NCBI GenBank assembly: GCA_964498525.1
Contig: CAZCGU010000009.1
Span: 89,674-153,673 of the forward strand
Direction of reading: 5' to 3'
DNA: 64,000 nt
Source: DTU098 sp964498525
GTDB lineage: Bacteria > Bacillota > Desulfotomaculia > Desulfotomaculales > Pelotomaculaceae
Shown: positions 17,526-24,964 of the stretch, in pieces
How the letters are laid out: every line of letters starts with the position of its first letter
Numbering within the stretch: the first letter of the stretch is position 1
Translations under genes and position numbers: made by a program
Notes under the pieces: generated by a model
The model's database searches: none
Told to the model about the DNA's origin: nothing
The model's input: only the letters and a program-made list of their open reading frames with translations

Positions 17526-17545
17526 CCTTAGGATAATTCCTAAGG
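17526..17545. promoter_or_regulatory. palindrome between hicA and hicB
   Basis: Perfect 8-base arms CCTTAGGA and TCCTAAGG surround TAAT. It lies 17 bases before the hicA start and 14 bases before the hicB start. HicB proteins with a DNA-binding tail repress their own promoter, so this could be the operator. It has no T-run, so it is not a terminator. Confidence 0.5.
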
Positions 17546-17559
17546 AAAGGAGTTGTGAA

Positions 17560-17973
17560 ATGTTTAGAGACAGATATATATATCTTGCAATATTCGATTA
17601 TGCTGCCGATGGCATATCTATTGAGTTTCCGGATCTGCCCGGCTGCCTGCCCTGCGCTCATACAACAGAAGATGCTGTTAAAAATGCCAGGGAAGCCCTG
17701 GGTTTACACCTATACTGCATGGAAAAAGATAAAGATGAAATTCCCGAACCAGCACCAATAGATAAGATAAGGCTGGAGTCCAACCAAGCAGTTGTTTTGG
17801 TAGAAGTTTGGATGCCTTTAATCAGAGATGCAATTGAAAATAGAGCGGTGAAAAAAACCCTTACTATACCTAAGTGGCTTAATGATCTAGCTGAAGATAA
17901 GCATGTTAATTTCTCACACATTCTACAAGAAGCCTTAAAAGAACGACTTGGCATAAACGCTTCCAAACAATAA
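17560..17973 (+). CDS. hicB: HicB family antitoxin
   Basis: The 137-residue protein begins with the HicB partial RNase H fold (YIYLAIFDYAADGISIEFPD, then LPGCLPCAHTTEDAVKNARE) and ends with a ribbon-helix-helix-like DNA-binding segment (KKTLTIPKWLNDLAEDKHVN). It neutralises HicA and represses the locus. The ATG at 17560 follows AAAGGAG. Its toxin partner lies on the opposite strand and carries a frameshift, so the antitoxin has outlived it or the reading is off by one base. Confidence 0.9.
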   Translation: MFRDRYIYLAIFDYAADGISIEFPDLPGCLPCAHTTEDAVKNAREALGLHLYCMEKDKDEIPEPAPIDKIRLESNQAVVLVEVWMPLIRDAIENRAVKKTLTIPKWLNDLAEDKHVNFSHILQEALKERLGINASKQ

Positions 17974-18112
17974 AAATATTATAATATATAATTAAATCCG
18001 CTATATCTTCAAAATCAGGCTACCATGATGTAGATGTCTAAGGGTGATCTTTGAGGTTGTAAAAAGCGATTTTTCCTGCAATGATAGACCGAAAAATAAC
18101 TGCAAATAAGCT

Positions 18113-18165
18113 AAAAGGAGTTTCCACGCAATTTATCGAAATATTGGATAATATGGAAATAACCA
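18113..18165. repeat. 50-base dispersed element, copy 2
   Basis: It begins aaaaggagtttccacgcaat and ends ataatatggaaataacc. It lies about 40 bases before the ADP-ribosylglycohydrolase gene. Copies 1 and 3 are at 13289 and 20907. Confidence 0.75.
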
Positions 18166-18204
18166 TCCAAATGAATCTCAGGATAACAAGGGTGAGGATG
18201 CCAG

Positions 18205-19251
18205 ATGAAAAGAAACAGGGAATCCTTTAGAGGCTGCCTGATGGGCGGGGCTATTGGCGACGCCCTGGGCTGGCCTGTTGAATTTATGAAATATCGTGAT
18301 ATAATCCGCCGTTACGGTCCTGACGGAATTCAAGATCTGCAGCTGCAGTCCTATGGCCGGGCGGAGATTACCGACGATACGCAAATGACTCTTTTTACCG
18401 CTGAGGGAATCTTGAGAGCAGAAACCAGAGGTAATCAAAAAGGGATATGCCATCCGCCGTCAGTTGTTTTCTTTGCTTATCAGAGCTGGCTGTCGACCCA
18501 GGGGTACGCAAGGAGCAGTGATTGCGAATGGATTTATGACGGATGGCTTCTTGGTGTAAAAGAACTTCATGCAACAAGAGCGCTTGGAAGTACATGCCTG
18601 TCAGCCCTTGCAAGCAAAAAACAAGGGACCATAAAAGAACCCATTAATAACAGCAAAGGCTGCGGGGGTGTAATGAGGGTTGCTCCGGCAGGGTTGTTTT
18701 ATCCAGAAGAAAACGCCTTCAATATGGCGGCTGAATTTGCCGCCCTTACACATGGACATCCGTCAGGTTATTTGTCGGCAGGCGCCCTGGCCCATATTAT
18801 TGCTGCAATTATTGCCGGGCAGGATCTTGAAACTGCAGTTAAAGATACAATTGGGGAGCTGAAAGCCCATGCCGGCCATGAACAATGCGCCGGCAGCCTG
18901 GATCAGGCTATTGCACTGGCGGACAGCGGGCTTCCCCCTGTCGAGGCTATAACGCGGCTTGGTGAAGGATGGGTTGGTGAAGAAGCCCTGGCGATTGCAG
19001 TATATTGCGCATTGAAGCATCAGGACAATTTCAAGAAAGCGCTGGCGGCTTCAGTTAACCATAACGGCGACAGCGACAGCACCGGCGCCATTACCGGTAA
19101 TATCCTGGGAGCGTATTTAGGATTAAGCAGGATCCCTTTAGACTGGACCGAAAACGTTGAATTGGCTGAGGTTACGCTGCAGATTGCAGATGATCTGCTG
19201 ACCGGGTATCAAGACAGCCGGGAATGGCGGGAAAGGTATCCGGGTTACTAA
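18205..19251 (+). CDS. ADP-ribosylglycohydrolase family protein
   Basis: The 348-residue protein matches the ARH/DraG family, which removes ADP-ribose from proteins or cleaves related bonds using two metal ions. The N-terminal GCLMGGAIGDALGWPVEF (residues 10-27), the metal site TDDTQMT (56-62) and the C-terminal NHNGDSDSTGAITGNILGAY (near 288) are all complete, so it should be active. The ATG at 18205 is chosen; an upstream GAGGATG could serve as ribosome site. It sits between repeats in the island, with no ADP-ribosyltransferase beside it. In phage defence such enzymes can pair with toxins of the DarT kind, but no partner is visible here. Confidence 0.9.
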   Translation: MKRNRESFRGCLMGGAIGDALGWPVEFMKYRDIIRRYGPDGIQDLQLQSYGRAEITDDTQMTLFTAEGILRAETRGNQKGICHPPSVVFFAYQSWLSTQGYARSSDCEWIYDGWLLGVKELHATRALGSTCLSALASKKQGTIKEPINNSKGCGGVMRVAPAGLFYPEENAFNMAAEFAALTHGHPSGYLSAGALAHIIAAIIAGQDLETAVKDTIGELKAHAGHEQCAGSLDQAIALADSGLPPVEAITRLGEGWVGEEALAIAVYCALKHQDNFKKALAASVNHNGDSDSTGAITGNILGAYLGLSRIPLDWTENVELAEVTLQIADDLLTGYQDSREWRERYPGY

Positions 19252-19361
19252 GAACCTTTATGTAACCTATTTGACCAGGCCAATATGAAAATATTTTATC
19301 CGCAAGACATACTGTTGTCATGCCGGGAGGTTTATCATTTAATTGTAAGGGGGGAGAAAAA

Positions 19362-19529
19362 TTGGCCAGGAAAAGAGATTCCATCAGCCAGGCCAGAGGC
19401 CTTCTGTACGGTTTGGCCAGGCTTCTTGGCGATGTGAACGCGGTTAGAAAAGGTACGGTAGGAAAAAGGTTAGTAAGAAGAACAGCCGGCAAGACGACGG
19501 GCAGGCTGCTCGGGAGGCTTTTCAAGTAA
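19362..19529 (+). CDS. small basic protein, paralogue B
   Basis: The 55-residue product (TTG start at 19362 behind GGGGGGAG) is the close paralogue of 12768-12935. It shares the ARKxDSISQARG start, the GDVNAV middle and KGTVGKRLVRRTAGKTTGRL near the end. Lysines of copy A are arginines here at five positions. Both copies keep the same TTG start, ribosome site and stop, which argues for a real translated gene. Function unknown. Confidence 0.7.
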   Translation: MARKRDSISQARGLLYGLARLLGDVNAVRKGTVGKRLVRRTAGKTTGRLLGRLFK

Positions 19530-19545
19530 ATATCTTTGCTGGGGG

Positions 19546-19731
19546 CGTATTCCTGATGTATATTCTCATATCTCCTTCATCGCGGCGCATCTGGAGGATC
19601 CCGCGGACATGAAAGCCCTGGTGGACACGATATACAGGTATTACTCTTTTGTGCCCAAAAAGGGCCTCAGGAAATTCCTGGATAATTACAAGTTTTACTT
19701 CAAGTTAGAAGAAAGAGCCGCCGCCGGGTAG
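19546..19731 (+). pseudogene. tail of an unrecognised protein
   Basis: Sixty-one codons read as SHISFIAAHLEDPADMKALV, then DTIYRYYSFVPKKGLRKFLD, then NYKFYFKLEERAAAG before a stop. There is no start codon with a ribosome site. The same end is found, with a frameshift, at 11774. It must be the end of a once longer gene that was carried along with the repeat. Confidence 0.5.
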
Positions 19732-20233
19732 TGAGCATGGATAAATTGCTTATCAGGCCCCAGATCCGAGAAGGGGGATATTGACAATTAGCACAACTTA
19801 CTTTCCCATCGAAAAAATCCAAAAATTACGGAAAAGAATCAATAAATGCTGTCTTCTTCGAACCAAAAGGAAGGTTGGAGTTGCAGCAAAGTTAACATAA
19901 TGCAGGTTTTTACCGTGCCCCCATCACTTAAAATTAAAGACGGCTGGAAATTATGTGCGTACGAATTTAGAGAGCGGGACAACGGGTAACGGATTTGTTT
20001 ATGCACTTGCAAAAGACAGCCCATTTCCGGAACCTAATTCTTCATTAACAAGTGGCTTTGGCAGGAGGGGAACAGTCCCTCTGGTAGTATCTCCTCGCCG
20101 CAGGTGAATTTGTTCAGTATGGGAGGCTGGAGATTATGGAAAATATGTTCAAGTAGACAGATATTATTTCCCGCCCTTTTGCGGTAAGACATTATTACAG
20201 TAATACGGTATTACTACTATGGAGGGAAATATT
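19732..20233. other. gene-poor stretch with a possible protein remnant
   Basis: No intact gene is seen. One frame at 19949-20107 reads TTGNGFVYALAKDSPFPEPN, then SSLTSGFGRRGTVPLVVSP, which looks protein-like but is not recognised. Just upstream of the AbrB gene there is a direct run of ATTACAGTAATACGGTATTAC, which contains imperfect TAATAC/GTATTA symmetry and may be its operator. Confidence 0.35.
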
Positions 20234-20568
20234 ATGGAATACACAATACTAACGTCGAAAGGCCAGGTCACTGTCCCAAAGGAGATTCGTGAGAAATTCA
20301 AGTGGAAAGAAGGTACCAGGCTAAAGTTTTTTATCGATGGTGAAGAGTTGAAGGTAAAGGAAGTTACTATCCTTGACGAGATGGAAGATTTGATTAAGAA
20401 AGACCTGATAGATTTAGGTTAGGGCGGAGAAGAATTTAAAGCCAAACTACTTGAGCGAAAGGCCGCTATTAATCAAGCCTTTGATAGATTATTGGAAGAA
20501 AGGCTTGAAGAGGAAACTGTGCCTCTGGAGGAGGCCATCAGTAGTATCGAGAATGAAGAAAAATTATG
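20234..20568 (+). pseudogene. AbrB/MazE-type antitoxin with an in-frame stop
   Basis: The frame begins MEYTILTSKGQVTVPKEIRE, a swapped-hairpin AbrB/SpoVT-AbrB domain, with GGAGGG upstream. A TAG at 20420-20422 stops it after 62 residues. The same frame continues without another stop for 48 codons (GGEEFKAKLLERKAAINQAF) and ends at 20568, overlapping the toxin start. In related antitoxins this place has a tyrosine (TAC/TAT), so one base change explains the stop. The short form still keeps the DNA-binding domain but loses the part that would bind the toxin. Confidence 0.75.
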
Positions 20569-20843
20569 AAATCCGGCTATCCAGAGGAGCCGTTGGGGAT
20601 CTGAAAAAAATGGAAACTGCTCTCAGAGATTTTATATACAGTAGAATTTACGAGATTGCAGAAAACCCATATAAGAGTGAGAAATTATCCGGTCCGTTTA
20701 AAGAACTACGTTCTCAACACAGCAAATTCAGAGGTGTGGAATACCGGATTATTTATTATATTGACGAGGATGGCAAATTAATAATCATTGCTTTGGTGGG
20801 GAGCGGGGAAAACATTTATAAAGAACTGTCCAGAAGATTATGA
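20553..20843 (+). CDS. RelE/ParE superfamily toxin
   Basis: The 96-residue product (MKKNYEIRLSRGAVGDLKKM) has the RelE fold signature, including NPYKSEKLSGPFKELRS and GVEYRIIYYIDEDGKLIIIA. Such toxins cleave mRNA in the ribosome or block gyrase. Its ATG at 20553 overlaps the end of the AbrB-type antitoxin frame by 16 bases, the usual coupled layout. The toxin is intact while the antitoxin frame carries a premature stop, which should either be tolerated through low toxicity or coupling loss. Confidence 0.85.
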   Translation: MKKNYEIRLSRGAVGDLKKMETALRDFIYSRIYEIAENPYKSEKLSGPFKELRSQHSKFRGVEYRIIYYIDEDGKLIIIALVGSGENIYKELSRRL

Positions 20844-20906
20844 TAAGTGCATTTTAATTTCAAAAACAATTTATGATAGACTGCCAATAATAGACTGCAA
20901 TACAAC

Positions 20907-20953
20907 AAAAGGATTTCCTTGCAATTTATCAGAATATTGGATAATGTGGAAAT
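20907..20953. repeat. 50-base dispersed element, copy 3
   Basis: It begins aaaaggatttccttgcaatt and runs to ataatgtggaaataat. It follows the RelE toxin gene and precedes the BrxF-like fragment. Confidence 0.7.
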
Positions 20954-21031
20954 AATAAGTTGGAGCTATATTCAGGACATGAAATATGATGAAGGGAGTA
21001 TTGAGACCTGGGCGCCACGATAAATGTATCT

Positions 21032-21370
21032 ATGCTGAACAAAAATGTATCTATGCTGAACAAAGACGTGCTGAAAAAAACGGTCGCCCCGATCATTCTT
21101 TGCTCCTTTCCGAACAGGGTGGCAAAGCTTATGGAAGGCGGCCACTATGTGCCGCTGAACCTGAATATCAAGCTAGCTGAGGCATTGTTAAAAATTCCAC
21201 CATCGCAGCGCAGCCAAAAAGCCAACGAAGAACTGATGAAGATCATTTCCCAATGCCATGAGCCCACGTTTCTTGAGAACTATGAAATTCTGTTTGATCC
21301 CCGTTATGATATTGACGCAATCAAGGTTTTCACTGAATTATCACGGTGGCAAAAGGTTGTCAAATTTTAG
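21032..21370 (+). pseudogene. BrxF-like fragment (BREX type 3 small ATPase)
   Basis: The 112-codon frame resembles BrxF of type 3 BREX systems in its second half: YVPLNLNIKLAEALLKIPPS, QRSQKANEELMKII, and FLENYEILFDPRYDIDAIKV, ending LSRWQKVV. In BrxF this is followed by a WPG motif; here the frame breaks at that point. The usual P-loop GxSGSGKT is not present at the N-terminus (CSFPNRVAKLMEGG), so it cannot act as an ATPase. The first 14 codons contain a 21-base tandem duplication (two copies of tgtatctatgctgaacaa with flanks). No other BREX gene is seen. Confidence 0.55.
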
Positions 21371-21404
21371 GATGATCATTACCATTTACACTAAAGAGTA
21401 TTCA

Positions 21405-21555
21405 CACCCAAAAAGACGCCCGAGCAGAAAGCCGCAAAGCTTTCTACAATGTGCTTCCCTGGTCCTGGCCATGGACTTGGTGGCGACCACGGCCTCGCTC
21501 CTCCTGCTCCTTAAAACGGCTTCAAGCCGGTTTTCCTCAGTGTCCTGTACTGCAT
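21405..21555 (-). pseudogene. aldo/keto reductase remnant
   Basis: On the minus strand, AGGAGGAG precedes an ATG at 21555 and the codons MQYRTLRKTGLKPF, the usual start of aldo/keto reductases (xYRTLGKTGLKVS). The frame then stops; another frame gives RSEAVVATKSMARTREA, an internal block of the same family. Everything else is lost. It is the relic of a metabolic gene with a large internal deletion. Confidence 0.5.
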
Positions 21556-21696
21556 ATTCTCCTCCTGTTTGAAAAAAGCTCCGATCCTGATTATTTTACC
21601 AGTTCCGCAACTAAAAGAGAAATATTGTTTTGTTGTTATTATTTGCGGATTGAAGTAAAATCTTATAACAATACTACTCAAAAATAATTTAAAATC

Positions 21697-21999
21697 TCAC
21701 ATCATCCACTCATACTGCCGCCTGCCGTAAAGTATCCGGCGAATCTGCACAGTATCGTCTTTGACAACATAGAAAACCATATAGCTGTCCACAATCAAAG
21801 TCCTATACCCTCGCAGCTTGAGCTGCGGGTCTTTCAGAAGAGGGCGCCGCTCAGGCATTTGCATCAGACTGCCGATTTTTTCAACAATTTTATCGTAGTA
21901 GTTGATTGCAGCGTCCGGCGACAGAGTATTGAGATAATCCACAATGTCGTTCAAGTCCTGCTGTGCGGCAGGATACATTTTCAGCTTATATTTTCCCAT
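21697..21999 (-). CDS. ParE/RelE-type toxin
   Basis: The 100-residue protein has the ParE family pattern: YPAAQQDLNDIVDYLNTLSP, a central PERRPLLKDPQLKLRGYRTL, and YMVFYVVKDDTVQIRRILYG at the end. These toxins act on gyrase or on translating mRNA. It overlaps its antitoxin gene by 14 bases at 21986-21999, so both are translated together. No damage is visible, so this is the only fully intact type II pair in the island. Confidence 0.9.
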   Translation of the reverse strand: MGKYKLKMYPAAQQDLNDIVDYLNTLSPDAAINYYDKIVEKIGSLMQMPERRPLLKDPQLKLRGYRTLIVDSYMVFYVVKDDTVQIRRILYGRRQYEWMM

Positions 22000-22258
22000 G
22001 CACGTTGACTCTTAGCTTCTTTGCAAATTCAAAAAAGTCCTTTCCTTCAGCGCCATTTGCAATTTCAGCTTCGGCTTCGGCCAGCTTTGCGTAAAGCTCA
22101 AGCTGTGCCTGCTGCCTTTCATAGACTTCAATGCTCATAACCACCAAGTCGCCAACACCGTTTTTAGTAATAAAAACCGGCTCACGGGCGTTGTGGCAAA
22201 ACTCTGAGATTTCATTCGCATTATTTCTCAGGTCGGAAATCGGTCTGATCTTCGGCAT
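21986..22258 (-). CDS. Phd/YefM-type antitoxin
   Basis: From the ATG at 22258 (GGGAG upstream) the 90-residue product starts MPKIRPISDLRNNANEISEF and continues with EPVFITKNGVGDLVVMSIEV, the Phd/YefM DNA-binding fold. The C-terminal helical tail (LAEAEAEIANGAEGKDFFEF) would wrap the toxin. It is the first gene of the pair and probably represses its own promoter. A longer start at 22282 is possible but has no ribosome site. Confidence 0.9.
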   Translation of the reverse strand: MPKIRPISDLRNNANEISEFCHNAREPVFITKNGVGDLVVMSIEVYERQQAQLELYAKLAEAEAEIANGAEGKDFFEFAKKLRVNVHGKI

Positions 22259-22350
22259 GTTTCTCAGCTCCCGATCTATCAATATTTATACTGTTATTAT
22301 ATCAGGAAATTGAGAGACCAGCAACCAGAGGTACGGTGCTCCGGGAGAAT

Positions 22351-23121
22351 TTATTGCTTTCCGGCACAATAATATTGAATGGCGTCATTATAGTACGCAG
22401 CTAGGCCGGGGGCATACTTATCGTAGTATGCGGTAAACCTCTCGTCGGTAACATACATCTGTCCCAGCCCGCTGAAAACTTCAACTGAACACTGATAAAA
22501 ATTGTCGCTGATGAATTTCCTTGACCTGCCGACTACTTCCTGTACTTGCAGATCATCATGGGATACTTTGGCGTTGTATAGATCGCAAAGGTCCTTGAGG
22601 TTTTGCATTTGCGCCCCGTTTATTCGTTCCCAGTCTTCTTTGGTGTATTTTGCGGTTTTCGCCATTGACTCCTTATAGGCGTCAGTTTTTCCCCAGCGCT
22701 CTTTTACCTCGTCCTCGTACTGTTTTTGTTCCTCCAGCATTTGATCATAATCAAAGCCTGCGAACATATCCTTTTTAGCCATTTTATTACCACCTTCTAA
22801 ATTTTTTAATGTTTCTCTGGCCAGCTGAGATAAATTGAGGTACCTGGCCGCTCTCTTTTCCAGGTAATCAGCCTGCATTCTTAATGCGTCCCGCCTATCG
22901 AACGAGGGGTTGTTCAGTATCTCACGGATCCTGGCCAGGGGGAAATCAAGCTCCCTGAAAAAGAGTATCTGCTGAAGCTTTTCTACATCTTCCGGAGAGT
23001 AAATCCTGTAGCCTGCCTCTGTCCTGGCATACGGTGTTAACAGCCCGATTTTGTCGTAGTACCGCAAAGTCCTGAGCGTCACGCCCGCCAGCTGTGCCAC
23101 CTGGTTCACCGTATAACCCAC
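22351..23121 (-). CDS. MerR family regulator with TipAS domain
   Basis: The GTG at 23121 is chosen because AGGGAGG lies 6 bases before it. The protein begins with a MerR winged helix (TVNQVAQLAGVTLRTLRYYD, then KIGLLTPYARTEAGYRIYSP) and a coiled-coil dimer helix. From about residue 125 it has a TipAS-type domain (WGKTDAYKESMAKTAKYTKE), which in TipA binds thiopeptide antibiotics covalently. It probably activates a drug-response gene. The PEP-synthase-like gene next upstream on the same strand ends 50 bases before this start, which suggests a shared resistance role. Confidence 0.9.
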   Translation of the reverse strand: MGYTVNQVAQLAGVTLRTLRYYDKIGLLTPYARTEAGYRIYSPEDVEKLQQILFFRELDFPLARIREILNNPSFDRRDALRMQADYLEKRAARYLNLSQLARETLKNLEGGNKMAKKDMFAGFDYDQMLEEQKQYEDEVKERWGKTDAYKESMAKTAKYTKEDWERINGAQMQNLKDLCDLYNAKVSHDDLQVQEVVGRSRKFISDNFYQCSVEVFSGLGQMYVTDERFTAYYDKYAPGLAAYYNDAIQYYCAGKQ

Positions 23122-23171
23122 GGGATAACCTCCCTTCGCAGTCAATAATAAACCATTACCCATGGTCAAGG

Positions 23172-24473
23172 TCAAGCAGCGGTTTGTTGTTTTTTTCTTT
23201 TACCAGGGCGCGCCGCTGTTTGGCACTCTTCTCTTTCCACGAATTCCCGCACAGCCCGGCTGAATATTTCATCGACGTTGAGCAGTAATTCGGGCAGCCG
23301 CTTCTTTAAAAATGGATATTCAAGCAGCCGGGTGACCACGTCGGAATACAGCCTGCCGCCGGCTTCCACCAGGAGGTCGCTCTCTCCCAGCGGCGTACTT
23401 TTACCCAAGGGAATTAGAGTCCTCAACACCGATATTCCCAGGGGTTTGATGGCTTCGGTCATCATCTGCATATGACCGAATGACAGGAAAAGGCGCACTT
23501 GAGTACCGGTTTCTGCCGGTGGAACGGGGTAGAGCGTGGTAATCGGCCGGCTCTGCAAAATAGATATTTCGCCGTCCACCAGGCACCACTCAATATCCTG
23601 GGGGCTGCCAAAATGTGCTTCAATGCTTCGTCCCGTTCGCGCCAGCCTAATTGCCTGCTCATCCGACAGGGACGGAGCAGTCTGCCTGTCGCCCGTAATG
23701 TCCACTTTGTCAGTGCCGCCCTCGAGCCTGGCATAGACGGCGGTTTCTTTTCTGGCGATTTGCTTTTTGATTATGTTGCCGGCTTTCACCTGGTAAAGAT
23801 CAGCCGAGACTATGCCCAATACCAGCGCTTCTCCCAGGCCGAAGCTGGCGTCAATGGACACGATCCTGCGGTTGCCGGTTACCGGATCGGCCGTAAACAT
23901 GATTCCGGATACCTCGGGAAAGACCATCTGCTGCACCACCACCGACAAAAAAACCGCCTGGTGGCCAAATCCGTTCCGGGCGCGGTAAACGATGGCCCGG
24001 TCGGTAAACAGTGATGCCCAGCATTTCCTTATCGATTGCAGCAGCTGTCCGGCGCCTTTGACGTTCAAGTAAGTTTCCTGCTGGCCGGCAAATGAAGCTG
24101 TCGGCAGGTCCTCCGCCGTGGCGCTGGAACGGACGGCGTACTCCCGGTCTGCGCCGTACTTTTGCCACCCTTCGATTACAGCCGATTCAACCCTTTCGGG
24201 GACGGAGACGGACTGCAGGTAGTCCCGGGTCCGCCGGCCCAGTTCGCTGATTTCGTCCAGTTGGTCCGGTTTAAGCCGGTCAAGCATATCCATCAATCCG
24301 TCCATCTCAGGGCTGGCCGCGATGAACTCCCTGTATGCCCGTGTGGTAACGCAAAACCCCCGGGGGACGGGAAATCCAGCCCGGCTCAATTCCCCCAGAT
24401 TGCCGCCCTTTCCTCCCACGTCAGGCAGACGGGTGCTGTCTATCTCGTTGAAGTCAAGCACGTATGGGTTCAC
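23172..24473 (-). CDS. PEP synthase/rifampin phosphotransferase-like protein, ATP-grasp part only
   Basis: The 433-residue protein has the PPDK/PEP-synthase N-terminal ATP-binding domain: DVGGKGGNLGELSRAGFPVP near residue 18, YAVRSSATAEDLPTASFAGQ near 111, and IMFTADPVTGNRR near 190, ending with IEWCLVDGEISILQSRPITT near 297. Full enzymes are about 870 residues, with a phosphohistidine domain at the end; here the frame ends with a basic tail (RPGKRKKQQTAA) and that domain is missing. It therefore cannot complete a normal phosphotransfer unless another protein supplies it. The GTG at 24473 follows AGAGGTGGG. Confidence 0.8.
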   Translation of the reverse strand: MNPYVLDFNEIDSTRLPDVGGKGGNLGELSRAGFPVPRGFCVTTRAYREFIAASPEMDGLMDMLDRLKPDQLDEISELGRRTRDYLQSVSVPERVESAVIEGWQKYGADREYAVRSSATAEDLPTASFAGQQETYLNVKGAGQLLQSIRKCWASLFTDRAIVYRARNGFGHQAVFLSVVVQQMVFPEVSGIMFTADPVTGNRRIVSIDASFGLGEALVLGIVSADLYQVKAGNIIKKQIARKETAVYARLEGGTDKVDITGDRQTAPSLSDEQAIRLARTGRSIEAHFGSPQDIEWCLVDGEISILQSRPITTLYPVPPAETGTQVRLFLSFGHMQMMTEAIKPLGISVLRTLIPLGKSTPLGESDLLVEAGGRLYSDVVTRLLEYPFLKKRLPELLLNVDEIFSRAVREFVEREECQTAARPGKRKKQQTAA

Positions 24474-24964
24474 TTAACCCACCTCTTTGGAGAAATGAAA
24501 TATTATATTCTAAGTGTTTTCTTAATGATAGAACCATATTCTTGTTTGGAGAAATGTGCAGGTACAATAAGACGATATTGTTTATGTCTTGTCAGGGAAA
24601 GCCATTTTATGAAGAAAAGTTTTTTCTTGGTGTTGGTTGTTAACCCATCTATTTGCCAATCATAGTAGTTTTTACTAATTAGGTTGTCAATTGGAAAGGA
24701 ATATCATAAAATTATGTCGAATACCACTTGAGGCTAATATTGGCAGATATTAAGTTTGGTTTTTAAACGGACCGTCCGAGCTAGCAGTTGTGCTTTAACT
24801 AATGTCTATAATGGGAAGGTCAAAAAGCGTTTTTATTCGAATTTCACAGAAAGTAACTTATAAAGGGAAATCCAGCATTAATGTCGGCTATTCCAATAAT
24901 TAAGAGGAATTACCGACAGTTTAGCGGGTACGCGGGAGTTAGGCGAAATCAAGGAGGGTATGTA
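24474..24964. other. intergenic stretch, nothing recognised
   Basis: The divergent PEP-synthase-like gene and the AlbA_2 pseudogene are separated by 490 A+T-rich bases with many stops in all frames. The twice-used phrase ttggagaaatg at 24485 and 24546 is the only local repetition. AAGGAGGG before 24965 is the ribosome site of the next gene. Confidence 0.5.

Larger units (their letters stand above)
19284..19740 (+). repeat. mosaic repeat, copy 2 (leader, small basic gene, frame tail)
   Basis: This is the longest copy of the family. It contains the leader (atattttatccgcaagacat), the small basic gene at 19362-19529, and the tail frame 19546-19731 that also appears, broken, at 11774-11904. Copy 1 shares only the first part and then jumps to the 11932-type leader. 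Confidence 0.65.
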
